Shown here: piece after piece, positions 37,880 to 46,666 of the stretch
Layout: each line of letters begins with the position of its first letter
Position numbering within the stretch: position 1 is the stretch's first letter
Assembly: GCF_006345825.1 (NCBI RefSeq)
Contig: NZ_VCIX01000082.1
Span: forward strand, 1 to 64,000
DNA: 64,000 nt
DNA from: Paenibacillus paridis
GTDB taxonomy: Bacteria > Bacillota > Bacilli > Paenibacillales > Paenibacillaceae
Direction of reading: 5' to 3'
Made by a program: the position numbers and the translations under genes
The notes under the pieces: generated by a model
The model's input: the letters and a program-made list of their open reading frames with translations, nothing else
The model's database searches: none
Told to the model about the DNA's origin: nothing

Positions 37880-38737
37880 TCATGGACGGGACAGCGTAAC
37901 GAGCACAACCTCCGGCCGGTTGAATAACCGCTGCGGAATGATGCTGTTTCCGAGTCCGCGGCTGACGATCATCGTGGCCCCGTCTTCCTCATATTTTCCC
38001 CCGTCATACTTGGGGAGAAATCCTTGCCCGGGAGCAACCAGCCCGCCGATGAATGGCAGCCGGACCTGTCCACCGTGCGCGTGGCCGGAGAAAGTGACAT
38101 CTATGCGATCCTGAGCGTATACGGAAAACAGCTCCGGCCGGTGAGACAGCAATACGGTATAGACATTCTCCGCACGGTCTACGCCCTCCAGAGCAGCTGC
38201 CATATGCTCATTTAGTCTAGCGACATCCCCATCCGCCTTATGGTTAAAGGTAGGATCATCGACGCCTGCGATCCGAATGAAGCCCTCGCCCAGCTTTACG
38301 AGCTCGCTTTGGTTGCGCATGACGTGCACGCCTAGTTCCCTTAAACTCTTGGCAAGCGGAGGGAATTTAGGGCCCCACTCGTGATTGCCCGTGACGTAAT
38401 AAACGGGAGCCAGCTCGGTCATGTTGCGCATAAGCGTCAGGCTTGCTTCAGTCTCGTATTTTCTGCTGTCCACCAAGTCCCCCGTCATGACAATCAGATC
38501 AGGCCTCAGCTGCTTGACTTTGCGGGTAATCGTCTCCTGCTCCTTGCCGAAGGATTTGCTGTGCAAATCCGTTAGCTGAACGATGCGGTAGGAGTCGAAG
38601 CCCTCCGGCAGCTTGGATGAGCTTAGTTTGTATTTGGTAATGCCTATGGCGTTGTTCTCGAAATAAAGAAATATGAGGAGCGCGATAATCGAGAGTGGGG
38701 CATAAACGAGCAATCGCTTTTTCTTCCTTTTCATCAC
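37880..38737 (-). CDS. Membrane-anchored metallophosphoesterase (YkuE-like)
   Basis: A 285-residue calcineurin-like phosphoesterase with one N-terminal membrane anchor (LLVYAPLSIIALLIFLYF). All metal-binding motifs are present: VQLTDLHS (D-x-H, about 54), MTGDLVDS (GD, about 85), TGNHEWG (GNHE, about 116), LLSHRPELF (about 200) and FSGHAHGGQ (GHxHGG, about 216). Family members cut phosphodiesters in lipids or nucleotides. The first codon is GTG, then ATG, with AAGGAG upstream. It overlaps the alpha/beta hydrolase stop by 4 nt, so the two are co-translated. Confidence 0.9.
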   Translation of the reverse strand: MMKRKKKRLLVYAPLSIIALLIFLYFENNAIGITKYKLSSSKLPEGFDSYRIVQLTDLHSKSFGKEQETITRKVKQLRPDLIVMTGDLVDSRKYETEASLTLMRNMTELAPVYYVTGNHEWGPKFPPLAKSLRELGVHVMRNQSELVKLGEGFIRIAGVDDPTFNHKADGDVARLNEHMAAALEGVDRAENVYTVLLSHRPELFSVYAQDRIDVTFSGHAHGGQVRLPFIGGLVAPGQGFLPKYDGGKYEEDGATMIVSRGLGNSIIPQRLFNRPEVVLVTLSRP

Positions 38738-39717
38738 ATCAAACTCCTTGCTTTCATGCTATGCACTGGCCATTTTAGTTCATATAGCAAATTTTTAATA
38801 GCGTCAATAACTGCAGCCGGCTCATGAATATGAATGGAGTGCCAGCTGCATTCAACGATAATCTGTTTTGTGCGGCGGGTCAAATGCAGCAGCTTCTGCT
38901 GATCCTGAAGCCATTCTTCGTTCTGCAGGCCTGCACTCAGGACAACAACAGGCAGGTCTTGGCTAAGCGGACGGGCATCCTTAAGCTGCCGCCCGCTTTC
39001 CGCTAGAGCAAGCAGCTCCGCATAAGCGGCTCGGTACGCCCCCGGGCGATAACCAAGCGCACGGACCTGAGCACCCCACTGAGCAGGCAGCCGCTTCGAG
39101 CCGATAGGCTGCTTTAACATTCTGGGAATGCCCAGCGGTGCCAGCAAATAGCCGAGCCTGTACCGCTTCCGGGAAGCCTTAAGCTGTTCTTGCCTCTGCA
39201 CACTGCCCTGCTCCTGCAAGTAACGGTCCTCATGGGCAGCGTCGACCAGAACAAGGCCGCATGTCTCCTCCGGGTACTGCGAAGCAAACAATCTCATGAT
39301 TAAGCCCCCATAAGAATGACCGACCAGCAAATAGGGCGGCGCCGCGCCAAGCGTTCTCAGCAGGGCCCGAAGATCCTCCACATAAGCGGCGCACGTTGGA
39401 AGGCTGGGCGACGCTGCGCTCCAGCCAAAGCCTGCTCGGTCATACGCAATCACGTTTGCCATTTCCGACAATGCAGGGACGACAAGCGACCAGTCAAGGG
39501 AGCAGCCGCCCATCCCTGCCTCCAAAACAATCGTGGGAGTGCCCTGCCCCGTAACATTTACATAAAGCTTGCGTGAGCCTATATCCGCCTGCCAGCCCTC
39601 TGGTTCATACTTCCGCTGCTCATGCGCAGTTACAAGGCACTGAGCAAGCGTCAGCGGAAATCCGATTACAGAGAGGAGCAGCCGGCTGCTCCGGTCTAAT
39701 GCTGATATTTTGGGCAT
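38734..39717 (-). CDS. Alpha/beta hydrolase
   Basis: A 327-residue alpha/beta hydrolase. The oxyanion region is VLEAGMGGCSLDW (about 62-74), the nucleophile Ser lies in LLVGHSYGGLIMRLFA (about 130), and the likely catalytic His in CSWHSIHIHEP (about 295). An N-terminal hydrophobic stretch (LLLSVIGFPLTLAQCLV) may anchor it. GAGGTAATC precedes the ATG. It is translationally coupled to the metallophosphoesterase and lies 25 nt after the DUF4173 gene, so the three probably share a transcript. Substrate unknown. Confidence 0.88.
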   Translation of the reverse strand: MPKISALDRSSRLLLSVIGFPLTLAQCLVTAHEQRKYEPEGWQADIGSRKLYVNVTGQGTPTIVLEAGMGGCSLDWSLVVPALSEMANVIAYDRAGFGWSAASPSLPTCAAYVEDLRALLRTLGAAPPYLLVGHSYGGLIMRLFASQYPEETCGLVLVDAAHEDRYLQEQGSVQRQEQLKASRKRYRLGYLLAPLGIPRMLKQPIGSKRLPAQWGAQVRALGYRPGAYRAAYAELLALAESGRQLKDARPLSQDLPVVVLSAGLQNEEWLQDQQKLLHLTRRTKQIIVECSWHSIHIHEPAAVIDAIKNLLYELKWPVHSMKARSLM

Positions 39718-39742
39718 AGCCGATTACCTCGCTTTTATGTCA

Positions 39743-41248
39743 TTACTTTGCCCTTTGCTTAGATAAATTCCACGATTGCCATTTGTCGTGATTCCGGGCA
39801 TGCTCCTGCAAGAGCTCCACGACTTCATGTAACCCTTTTATTTCAGGATGCTTCTCTCGCAGCTTCAACAGCTGAGGCGCCGCATCCGTGGACAGCATGC
39901 CCAGATAACCTACATCAATATTGCCGGTCCGCTCGAAGCGGCCGATATTTTTCTCCGCGATTCTTGCATCAACATTCATATAATTCATCAGGACAAAGGC
40001 GATCACCGACACGCCAATATAGGCTTTGCCCATGGAGAAACGCTCTTTCCAAATCCGCAGCATGGCGATTGCGAGCAGCACGCCAAGGTACAGCATAAAG
40101 CCATGCACCAGCAATCTCGTTTGGGTAAAGCCGTAGGCTTCTTCATACAACGATAACCTGCTGTATGCTGACACAAGCATGACAATGGTACAGCCGATGA
40201 GTACCGTAAGCGACAGCTTGCGAACCAGCTCCGCGACAGCGGTTGTGCGCCGAATTAAATGGAGGCCGCACATCAGCAGCCCAACATTGATTAAAGCGAC
40301 CATCACCAATTCGGCAAAGCCTCTGCGTGCATATTCCGCATACGCCGCCCCTTCGGGCAGCAGCCCGTTCGCCGCTCCAAACAAGTAGGAAAACTGAATG
40401 ACGACAAACAACACATAAACGAGATTAATCGCAATTAGAAATGTGCCCGCTGTAAGGGGATCAAATTCGATTCGGCCCCTCGCATATAATGCGGAAGCTT
40501 GCGGAACTGGCGCGGACACGCTCGCCTGCTCCTTCGGATTCCTGAAGAGCAGCCCCCATATGTAGCAAAAGGCATAGCAGCCGATAAAGGCGCCCACCAC
40601 GATCCGCCAAAAGCCGTTGCCAAAGGAGAAGTCCCCAAACAGATTCGGAATGCCCGACAGCCATGACATAAAAATTTCATCCGCCGAAGCGAGCAAAGAA
40701 ACGACGACGATCAGAATCGGTGCTGAGATGAGCAGGCCAAGCAATATTTTGCCTACCTTGCCTCTGCCGGTTCCGCTCCCCTTCTCTTTATTTCGCAAAC
40801 GATCCGTCAGCAGGGTAAATGGCACGCCAATGAAGGCGAATGGCTTCAATAGTGCCAGAAATAAAAGCTCGATATAAAAGACTCCCCTGTACCAGGGCTT
40901 TGTACTGCTGCTGGTCATCACTGCCGTTTGCGCAACAATCAGCGCGAATAAAGCAAAAAAGTTCAAAAACCGGAACAGAATGTTTGCGTAAAGCGTATAC
41001 GTCAAGGCAAGCAAAAAAATAGGAATAAAGAGAAGCCAACCGGAGCTCGCCTGCCCCTGCCATTTTTCAAATCCGCCGAGCCTGCCTTGAACCGAATAGA
41101 AGAACAAGCCATAAAAACTAGCAACAAACACCATAACTGAAATACCGGCAGGTGCGCCAACGAACAAATACTGGCTTAGCAGACCGAACAAAAGGGCAAG
41201 AACAACCATTTTTTCATATCGTTTTTGCCATGGTGCAAGATCTCCCAT
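39743..41248 (-). CDS. DUF4173-family integral membrane protein
   Basis: A 501-residue multi-spanning membrane protein with about 10 to 12 helices, matching DUF4173. The family phrase is the loop TKPWYRGVFYIELLFLALLK (about 116-135); a hydrophilic tail with HPEIKGLHEVVELLQEHARN ends the protein. Function is unknown; relatives in Bacillales often lie near transport or signalling genes. GGAGTGATC precedes the ATG. It is divergent from the SgrR-like gene at 41376 and is the first gene of the run leading to the hydrolase and phosphoesterase. Confidence 0.85.
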   Translation of the reverse strand: MGDLAPWQKRYEKMVVLALLFGLLSQYLFVGAPAGISVMVFVASFYGLFFYSVQGRLGGFEKWQGQASSGWLLFIPIFLLALTYTLYANILFRFLNFFALFALIVAQTAVMTSSSTKPWYRGVFYIELLFLALLKPFAFIGVPFTLLTDRLRNKEKGSGTGRGKVGKILLGLLISAPILIVVVSLLASADEIFMSWLSGIPNLFGDFSFGNGFWRIVVGAFIGCYAFCYIWGLLFRNPKEQASVSAPVPQASALYARGRIEFDPLTAGTFLIAINLVYVLFVVIQFSYLFGAANGLLPEGAAYAEYARRGFAELVMVALINVGLLMCGLHLIRRTTAVAELVRKLSLTVLIGCTIVMLVSAYSRLSLYEEAYGFTQTRLLVHGFMLYLGVLLAIAMLRIWKERFSMGKAYIGVSVIAFVLMNYMNVDARIAEKNIGRFERTGNIDVGYLGMLSTDAAPQLLKLREKHPEIKGLHEVVELLQEHARNHDKWQSWNLSKQRAK

Positions 41249-41375
41249 ACACGATCACTCCATTTTCAAAAACTCGATTTGTTAATTTCCTCCTTTTATT
41301 GTAACCTAGAAAACAAGAACAAAAAGTGTAAGTTATAATTGGTAAATTTCATATTTTAAGACGGGAGTCTTTTGC

Positions 41376-43157
41376 ATGAAAATACGAAGGCATTACTTGG
41401 CATTAAGGTGTTCCTTTCCCGCTATTTCCGAGCATTCTCCCTTTGAAGCCACTACGCAGGAGCTGGCAAATTTGCTGGATTGCACACATCGGAATATGGT
41501 ATTGCTGCTCAAGCGAATGCAGCAAGAAGAATGGCTCTCTTGGGAGCCTCGGCGTGGGAGAGGCAACCGCTCTGCCCTTACCTTCCTTGCCAGCAAGGAA
41601 CAAATCGCTTTGCTTGAAGCGCAGGAAATGATGCAGAAGCAGGATTTACATTCGGCGCTGGAGCTGCTGCAGCAGGCAGAGGATTCTCCTCTGCTTCGTG
41701 ATCAATTCCAGGAATGGCTATCTGGCCAGTTCGGCTTCCACTCCGAGGTGCAGGGCAAGCGGCGAACCGATATTTTGCGTTTCCCGCTTCCGCAAACGAT
41801 CTTCTCGCTTGATCCGGCAGCCATTCATTATACGGGGGAATCCCATCTCGTCAATCAGCTGTTCGACGGACTGGTGCGCATCGACCCGAAGGGCGAGCAG
41901 ATTCTACCTCACCTTGCCCATGCGTGGGAGGTGAATGAATCGCGGACGCGCTGGACGTTTTATTTGCGCAAAGGAATTATGTTTCATCACGGGCGCGAGC
42001 TCGATTCCTCGGATGTCAAATATTCGCTTGAACGGCTTAAGCGGCTGGCGCCGCAAGGCTTGTACAGCTGGGTTTATTCCAATATCGTCGCTATGGATAC
42101 GCCGGATGACACGACTATCCGCATTCAATTGTCCGAGCGCAACGAAGCCTTTCTTCCTTTCCTCACGACTAATCGGGCATCCATTGTTCCCCAAGATGCG
42201 TGTGACGCAGCGGGTGATCATTTTGGCGATCGCCCGATTGGAACGGGCCCTTTCCGCTTCGCCGGAAATGAGCAAGGCGTCTGGATTTTGGAGGCGTTCG
42301 CCGCCTATTTTCAGGGGAGGGCATTCCTTGACCGGGTAGAGGTATGGACGGTGACGGGCGATAGCGCGCAGGATAATCATGCCGAGCTGCAATCCTTCCA
42401 GGTCATGCATAACGCAAGGCTGTCCGACACAGCTGCCGAACGCTGGCAGCAGGTTAGGCAATCCGGCATGACCTGCAAGTTCATAACAGTGAACGAGCAG
42501 AAGGATGGGCTTCTCGCAAATCCGGCCATTCGCGCCGCCATCGATCTTGCCATTGATCGGGTACAGCTGCTCCAACTGTTATCAGGGGACGTCATTGAAG
42601 GAGTAGACAGCTTCTGGCTTCATGGAGAGGAGCAAGCTGCCCCTTTCATCTATAGTCCCGCTGAGGTGAAAGCAAAGCTTGCCGAAGCTGGTTATAACGG
42701 AGAAACGCTCACTTTGGCAACGATACCGCAATACGCGGCCGATGCTAATAAAATTAAGCAAGTTTGCGCGCATTTTGGCGTCACCATTGAGATTAGCCTT
42801 ATTGAAGCGGAGCAGTTTAAAGGACAGGCACGGATGTCAGCCGATTTTCTGCTGTTTGCGGTCATGCTCGACGAGCATCGGGAGCTGCGGCTCATCGATT
42901 TGTATAAGAGCATGCAGCAGCATGCCGCCCCTGAAACCTACAGCATGCTGGAGCTGAGCCTGCAGCAGATTTTAGCCGAGCCTGACGCGAAGGGAAGAAT
43001 GGTTATTTTCCAAAGCATCGAAGCCGAGCTGAAACGCCGACACAGCCTAATGTTTCTTTACCGCAAGCATCTAAAGACCGCCTTTCATCACTCCGTCCGC
43101 GGGATCGCTCTCGAATCGCTGGGCTGGGTACGGTTCCGGGATATATGGTTCAGATAG
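41376..43157 (+). CDS. SgrR-family regulator (HTH fused to oligopeptide-type binding domain)
   Basis: A 593-residue cytosolic regulator. Residues 1-110 are an SgrR-type winged helix (TQELANLLDCTHRNMVLLLK, WEPRRGRGNRSALTFL). Residues 130-590 match the SBP_bac_5 solute-binding fold (HLAHAWEVNESRTRWTFYLR, GIMFHHGRELDSSDVKYSLE, IGTGPFRF) but without a signal peptide, so the fold acts as an intracellular ligand sensor. In enteric bacteria SgrR responds to sugar-phosphate stress; in Bacillales the ligand is unknown. GGGAG precedes the ATG. It is divergent from the DUF4173 gene, a possible target. Confidence 0.88.
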   Translation: MKIRRHYLALRCSFPAISEHSPFEATTQELANLLDCTHRNMVLLLKRMQQEEWLSWEPRRGRGNRSALTFLASKEQIALLEAQEMMQKQDLHSALELLQQAEDSPLLRDQFQEWLSGQFGFHSEVQGKRRTDILRFPLPQTIFSLDPAAIHYTGESHLVNQLFDGLVRIDPKGEQILPHLAHAWEVNESRTRWTFYLRKGIMFHHGRELDSSDVKYSLERLKRLAPQGLYSWVYSNIVAMDTPDDTTIRIQLSERNEAFLPFLTTNRASIVPQDACDAAGDHFGDRPIGTGPFRFAGNEQGVWILEAFAAYFQGRAFLDRVEVWTVTGDSAQDNHAELQSFQVMHNARLSDTAAERWQQVRQSGMTCKFITVNEQKDGLLANPAIRAAIDLAIDRVQLLQLLSGDVIEGVDSFWLHGEEQAAPFIYSPAEVKAKLAEAGYNGETLTLATIPQYAADANKIKQVCAHFGVTIEISLIEAEQFKGQARMSADFLLFAVMLDEHRELRLIDLYKSMQQHAAPETYSMLELSLQQILAEPDAKGRMVIFQSIEAELKRRHSLMFLYRKHLKTAFHHSVRGIALESLGWVRFRDIWFR

Positions 43158-43183
43158 CCTTCCTCGGATTAGATGGCAAAAAT

Positions 43184-43238
43184 ACCAAAAAGAGCAGCTG
43201 CATCGGGAAAACTCCCTCCTGCGGCTGCTCTTTTTGGT
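43184..43238. terminator. Bidirectional terminator between sgrR-like and mgtC-like genes
   Basis: Stem ACCAAAAAGAGCAGC / GCTGCTCTTTTTGGT around a 25-nt loop that can pair further (TGCA / TGCG). A and T runs on both sides suit the two convergent genes. Confidence 0.85.
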
Positions 43239-43241
43239 TAC

Positions 43242-43940
43242 TTATTCAATGGAGACGGCGAAGACGCCGCTGATCTTCTTAAACTCTACGATCGCCTTGC
43301 CCGGCTCCAGCTTGCGAGGAACGACGATATGCAGCTGAACCTCGGTGAAATCCGCCTCGCCTTCGGAGGATTTACGCTCCAGCAGGCTCATCTTATGCGT
43401 CTTCATCGCATTCGCAATCAGGCTGACCGATATGTTTTCAAGCAGGTCAGGGCTATTCTCCGCCTGAATGACGAGCTTGCGGACCTTCTTGCTCCTCAGG
43501 AACCTTTTCTCAATAATGTTGAACACAAACAAATTAATCAGAACCAGCCCCGTAGCCGCAATCGTCGCAAAATAAAATCCAGCACCGATGCCAAGCCCGA
43601 TGGAAGCCACGACCCAAAGCGAGGCTGCTGTCGTTAATCCCTTAATCGCTTTTCCCGTAAACATGATAGTGCCTGCGCCTAAGAAGCCGATGCCGGTGAT
43701 CACGGCCGTTGCCAGCCGCGCGGGGTCTACCCGAACGTTCTCTTCCTTAATAAAATCCGCAAAGCCGTAAATGGACAACATCATAATAAGAGCCGAACCC
43801 AGACTGACCAAAATATGCGTACGAAAGCCTGCGGGATGATGGTTGAATTCCCGTTCAAATCCAATGAGACCGCCAAGCAGCACGGCAAGCAGCAATCGGA
43901 TCAAAATCATGCTGTTGTCGATAAACCAAGGATTGTCCAT
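43242..43940 (-). CDS. MgtC/SapB-family membrane protein
   Basis: A 232-residue MgtC-like protein with four to five N-terminal helices and a soluble C-terminal ACT-like domain. The family signature LLGGLIGFEREFNHHPAGFR (about 19-38) and VITGIGFLGAGTIM (about 84-97) are present. MgtC proteins influence magnesium stress, ATP synthase or phosphate uptake; the role here is not fixed. The start is weakly marked. It lies 13 nt after the PHP gene at the end of the second sugar ABC operon. Confidence 0.88.
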   Translation of the reverse strand: MDNPWFIDNSMILIRLLLAVLLGGLIGFEREFNHHPAGFRTHILVSLGSALIMMLSIYGFADFIKEENVRVDPARLATAVITGIGFLGAGTIMFTGKAIKGLTTAASLWVVASIGLGIGAGFYFATIAATGLVLINLFVFNIIEKRFLRSKKVRKLVIQAENSPDLLENISVSLIANAMKTHKMSLLERKSSEGEADFTEVQLHIVVPRKLEPGKAIVEFKKISGVFAVSIE

Positions 43941-43953
43941 GGCCTCTGCCAGC

Positions 43954-44745
43954 CTACAACGAAATCATCATTCGATTGCGCTTGCGGAAAATTGCCCATT
44001 CCTTGAAGCCGATCATTTTGAGCTGGTCGCGCACCGCCTCAAAGTGGTCACCTACACGCTCAGGTTCATGGGCATCCGAGCCAAAGGTCACTTTAATCCC
44101 ATAATGCAAGGCGCGCTCCAGCACATAAGGACCTGGCACCCAGTTATCGTCAGAGGAATTGATTTCAATAGCAACATCATGCCGAGCGATCGTTTGAAGC
44201 ATGGCATCCGCCATTTCTGTCCGAAGATCCGGATAGTCGGAGAAATAACGATTAAGCGCATCTACATGTCCTAAAATATCATATAGCCCTGAGCTGGCCG
44301 ATTGCGCCACATAATCATAATATAAATTTTTCACTTCCAGCTTTCTTTGCGCTGTCAGTCCATCCCAGAACTCGGAATCGTACAAGCCAATTCCGCCAAA
44401 CTCATGTACGGAGCCGATAACATAATCAAACGGCTGAGAAGCAAGAATATTGCGGTAAAGCTCCAGATGCTGCGGCAGAAAATCGGCTTCGATTCCGAGC
44501 ATCACCTCGATTTGTCCTTGATACTTCTCTTTAAGAGAGAGAACCTCTTGAATATAAGGAACAAAGTCGCTTTTGGCCATACAGCCCTGCAGGGAAGGTC
44601 TGTCCTCTTCTGCCGCGAACAGTGGCGTATGGTCGGAAATGCCAATGATCGTCAGTCCTTTATCGATTGCAGCTTGGATATATTCTTCAACTGTGCCAAC
44701 GGCGTGCCCGCAGCGGTCATGATGGGTGTGAAAATCAAATGTCAT
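43954..44745 (-). CDS. Histidinol-phosphatase-like PHP-domain phosphoesterase
   Basis: A 263-residue PHP-domain protein. Metal-ligand motifs run in order: FDFHTHHDRCGHA (about 3-15), ISDHTPLF (about 36), LGIEADF (about 82), IGSVHEFGG (about 111), LGHVDALNRYF (about 158), AIEINSS (about 194) and FGSDAHEPERVG (about 216). The pattern fits HisK-type histidinol phosphatase, but PHP proteins next to sugar transporters may act on other phosphate esters. No his genes are near. GGAGGGAC precedes the ATG. It lies 68 nt after the MalG-type permease gene. Confidence 0.82.
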   Translation of the reverse strand: MTFDFHTHHDRCGHAVGTVEEYIQAAIDKGLTIIGISDHTPLFAAEEDRPSLQGCMAKSDFVPYIQEVLSLKEKYQGQIEVMLGIEADFLPQHLELYRNILASQPFDYVIGSVHEFGGIGLYDSEFWDGLTAQRKLEVKNLYYDYVAQSASSGLYDILGHVDALNRYFSDYPDLRTEMADAMLQTIARHDVAIEINSSDDNWVPGPYVLERALHYGIKVTFGSDAHEPERVGDHFEAVRDQLKMIGFKEWAIFRKRNRMMISL

Positions 44746-44813
44746 GAGTGTCCCTCCGTATGATGAAAAAGTAGGATTGCTAAAGGCTGGGGAAGTTCAT
44801 TCCGAAGCGTTCA

Positions 44814-45668
44814 TTAGCCTTTGGAGCCTGAAATAACGATGCCTTGAATGAAATATTTCTGGGCAAAGAAAAAGATAATAAGCAGCGGCAGCACAGCAAC
44901 AAGCGAAGCCGCCATCAATAAATGCCATGGGGTTGCTCCGTAAGCGGCCGTGAAATTCACTAAGCCGAGCGACAGCGGATATTTCGCCCCATCATTTAAA
45001 TAAATCAGCGGACCGAATAAATCGTTCCACCGCGACATCATCTCCAGAATGGCCGCAGTCGCAAAAGCTGGTGCGGACAGCGGAATGAGGATGCGGAAAT
45101 ACATGACAAAGTGGCTTCCGCCGTCGATTTTCACCGCTTCATCCAGCTCTCTGGAGATACCCAGATAGAACTGCCGCATCAGAAAAATCGTAAAGGCGCT
45201 TGCCGTAAAAGCTGGAATCACGAGCGGAAGATAGGTTCCGGTCCAGTGCAGCTTATTAAACAGCAAATACTGAGGAATGAGCGTAACCTGCGACGGAATC
45301 ATCATCGTGCTGAGCACCAAGCCGAATAACAAGATGCTGCCGCGCGCCTTCATGCGGGCAAAGGCGAATGCAGCCATGGAGGACGTAATGACCGTTCCAA
45401 CGACCGTTATCCCCGTATACCAAATGGAATTCCACAAATAATTCCCCATCGGCGCATCGATAAAGATTTGCTTATAGTTGGCCCATTGTATTTTGGCAGG
45501 TATCCATACCATCGGCACTTTGTGTATGTCTCCAGGCGACTTCAAGGAAGTGGAGAGCATCCAGAATAACGGAAACGCGAACAAAATAGCTCCTGCGCCC
45601 AAAAGAATATAAACGAGCAGCTTCTCAGCAGGCCGCAGTTGCCCATGGATATACGTTTTTCGTTTCAT
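44814..45668 (-). CDS. Carbohydrate ABC transporter permease, MalG type (second operon)
   Basis: A 284-residue MalG-type permease with six helices and the EAA loop EAVKIDGGSHFVMYFRILIP (about 190-209). The N-terminal FPLFWMLSTSLKSPGDI is typical. GAGAAGG precedes the ATG. It lies 12 nt after its MalF-type partner and is clearly a different sequence from the permease at 22705. Confidence 0.93.
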   Translation of the reverse strand: MKRKTYIHGQLRPAEKLLVYILLGAGAILFAFPLFWMLSTSLKSPGDIHKVPMVWIPAKIQWANYKQIFIDAPMGNYLWNSIWYTGITVVGTVITSSMAAFAFARMKARGSILLFGLVLSTMMIPSQVTLIPQYLLFNKLHWTGTYLPLVIPAFTASAFTIFLMRQFYLGISRELDEAVKIDGGSHFVMYFRILIPLSAPAFATAAILEMMSRWNDLFGPLIYLNDGAKYPLSLGLVNFTAAYGATPWHLLMAASLVAVLPLLIIFFFAQKYFIQGIVISGSKG

Positions 45669-45680
45669 TGGCCTTCTCTC

Positions 45681-46583
45681 CTATTTCTTGGGATCGTATT
45701 CATAGTGAATAAACTTCTTGGAGGCTAATAGCGATACGACCGTCAACGCAAAAATAATGATGAACAATATCCAGGCCTGCGCCGATGCGTAGCCCATCCG
45801 GAACTGTTTGAAAGCCGTATCGAACAAATAATACACATAGAAATACGAGTTATAATCCGGACCGCCCTTAGTAATGACATAGGCTTCCGTAAATACCTGC
45901 AGCGAAGCAATCATCGAAATGATCGTATTAAAGAGAATGACCGGCGATATCATAGGCGCGGTGATTTTCACGAATTTCGTAAACCGCCCTGCGCCATCGA
46001 TCGAAGCTGATTCATAGAGGTCCGCCGGAAGCGATTGCAGCGCCGCGAGAAAGATGACCATCGTGCTTCCCGATGCCGTCAGCTGCATGAGCACCATCGA
46101 TGGCACGACCGTCGCCGAGCTCGTGAACCAGCCTGGCCCAACGATGCCGAACCAGTCATATAACAGGGAATTGACCACGCCAAACTGCGGATTAAGCAGC
46201 CAAGACCATAGAAAGGATACCGCCACGCCGGAAATAATGCTTGGCGCATAGTACACAGTCCGAAGCAGCGATTGCCCCCGTATTTTCGTATTAAGCAGCA
46301 CAGCAATAACAAGCGAGGTAATGATCGTGAACGGCACCGACATCACGCTGTAATATAACGTGACCAGCAAAGATTTATAAAACAGCTTGTCTTGGAATAA
46401 CGAGCTGTAATTGTCTATTCCGATATAGCTCGGCGAAGAGATGACATTGTATTCCGTGAAGCTGAGCAATAAAGAGACGAGTATGGGGCCACCTGTAAAT
46501 ACAATGAATCCTATCAGCCAGGGCAAAATGAAAACCCAAAATGCGCGTTCCTCTCGTTTCATTTCCATCGTTAACTTTCTCAC
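45681..46583 (-). CDS. Carbohydrate ABC transporter permease, MalF type (second operon)
   Basis: A 300-residue MalF/UgpA-type permease, six helices, EAA loop ESASIDGAGRFTKFVKITAP (about 198-217). The start is GTG with AGGAGGCAG upstream. It is 83 nt after the binding-protein gene and pairs with the permease at 44814. As in the first operon no ATPase gene is present. Confidence 0.93.
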   Translation of the reverse strand: MRKLTMEMKREERAFWVFILPWLIGFIVFTGGPILVSLLLSFTEYNVISSPSYIGIDNYSSLFQDKLFYKSLLVTLYYSVMSVPFTIITSLVIAVLLNTKIRGQSLLRTVYYAPSIISGVAVSFLWSWLLNPQFGVVNSLLYDWFGIVGPGWFTSSATVVPSMVLMQLTASGSTMVIFLAALQSLPADLYESASIDGAGRFTKFVKITAPMISPVILFNTIISMIASLQVFTEAYVITKGGPDYNSYFYVYYLFDTAFKQFRMGYASAQAWILFIIIFALTVVSLLASKKFIHYEYDPKK

Positions 46584-46666
46584 CGGTCTGCCTCCTTCGC
46601 GCCAGCCGATTCTCCGCCAAACTCCAAAGAACCGGCATGCACTGTTTCCGTCATATGCAAATACGA

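Noticed and set aside
41904..42575. 223-codon minus-strand frame within the SgrR-like gene
   Set aside because: It is a shadow of a gene with clear domain matches on the plus strand; the composition of the shadow protein is not natural.
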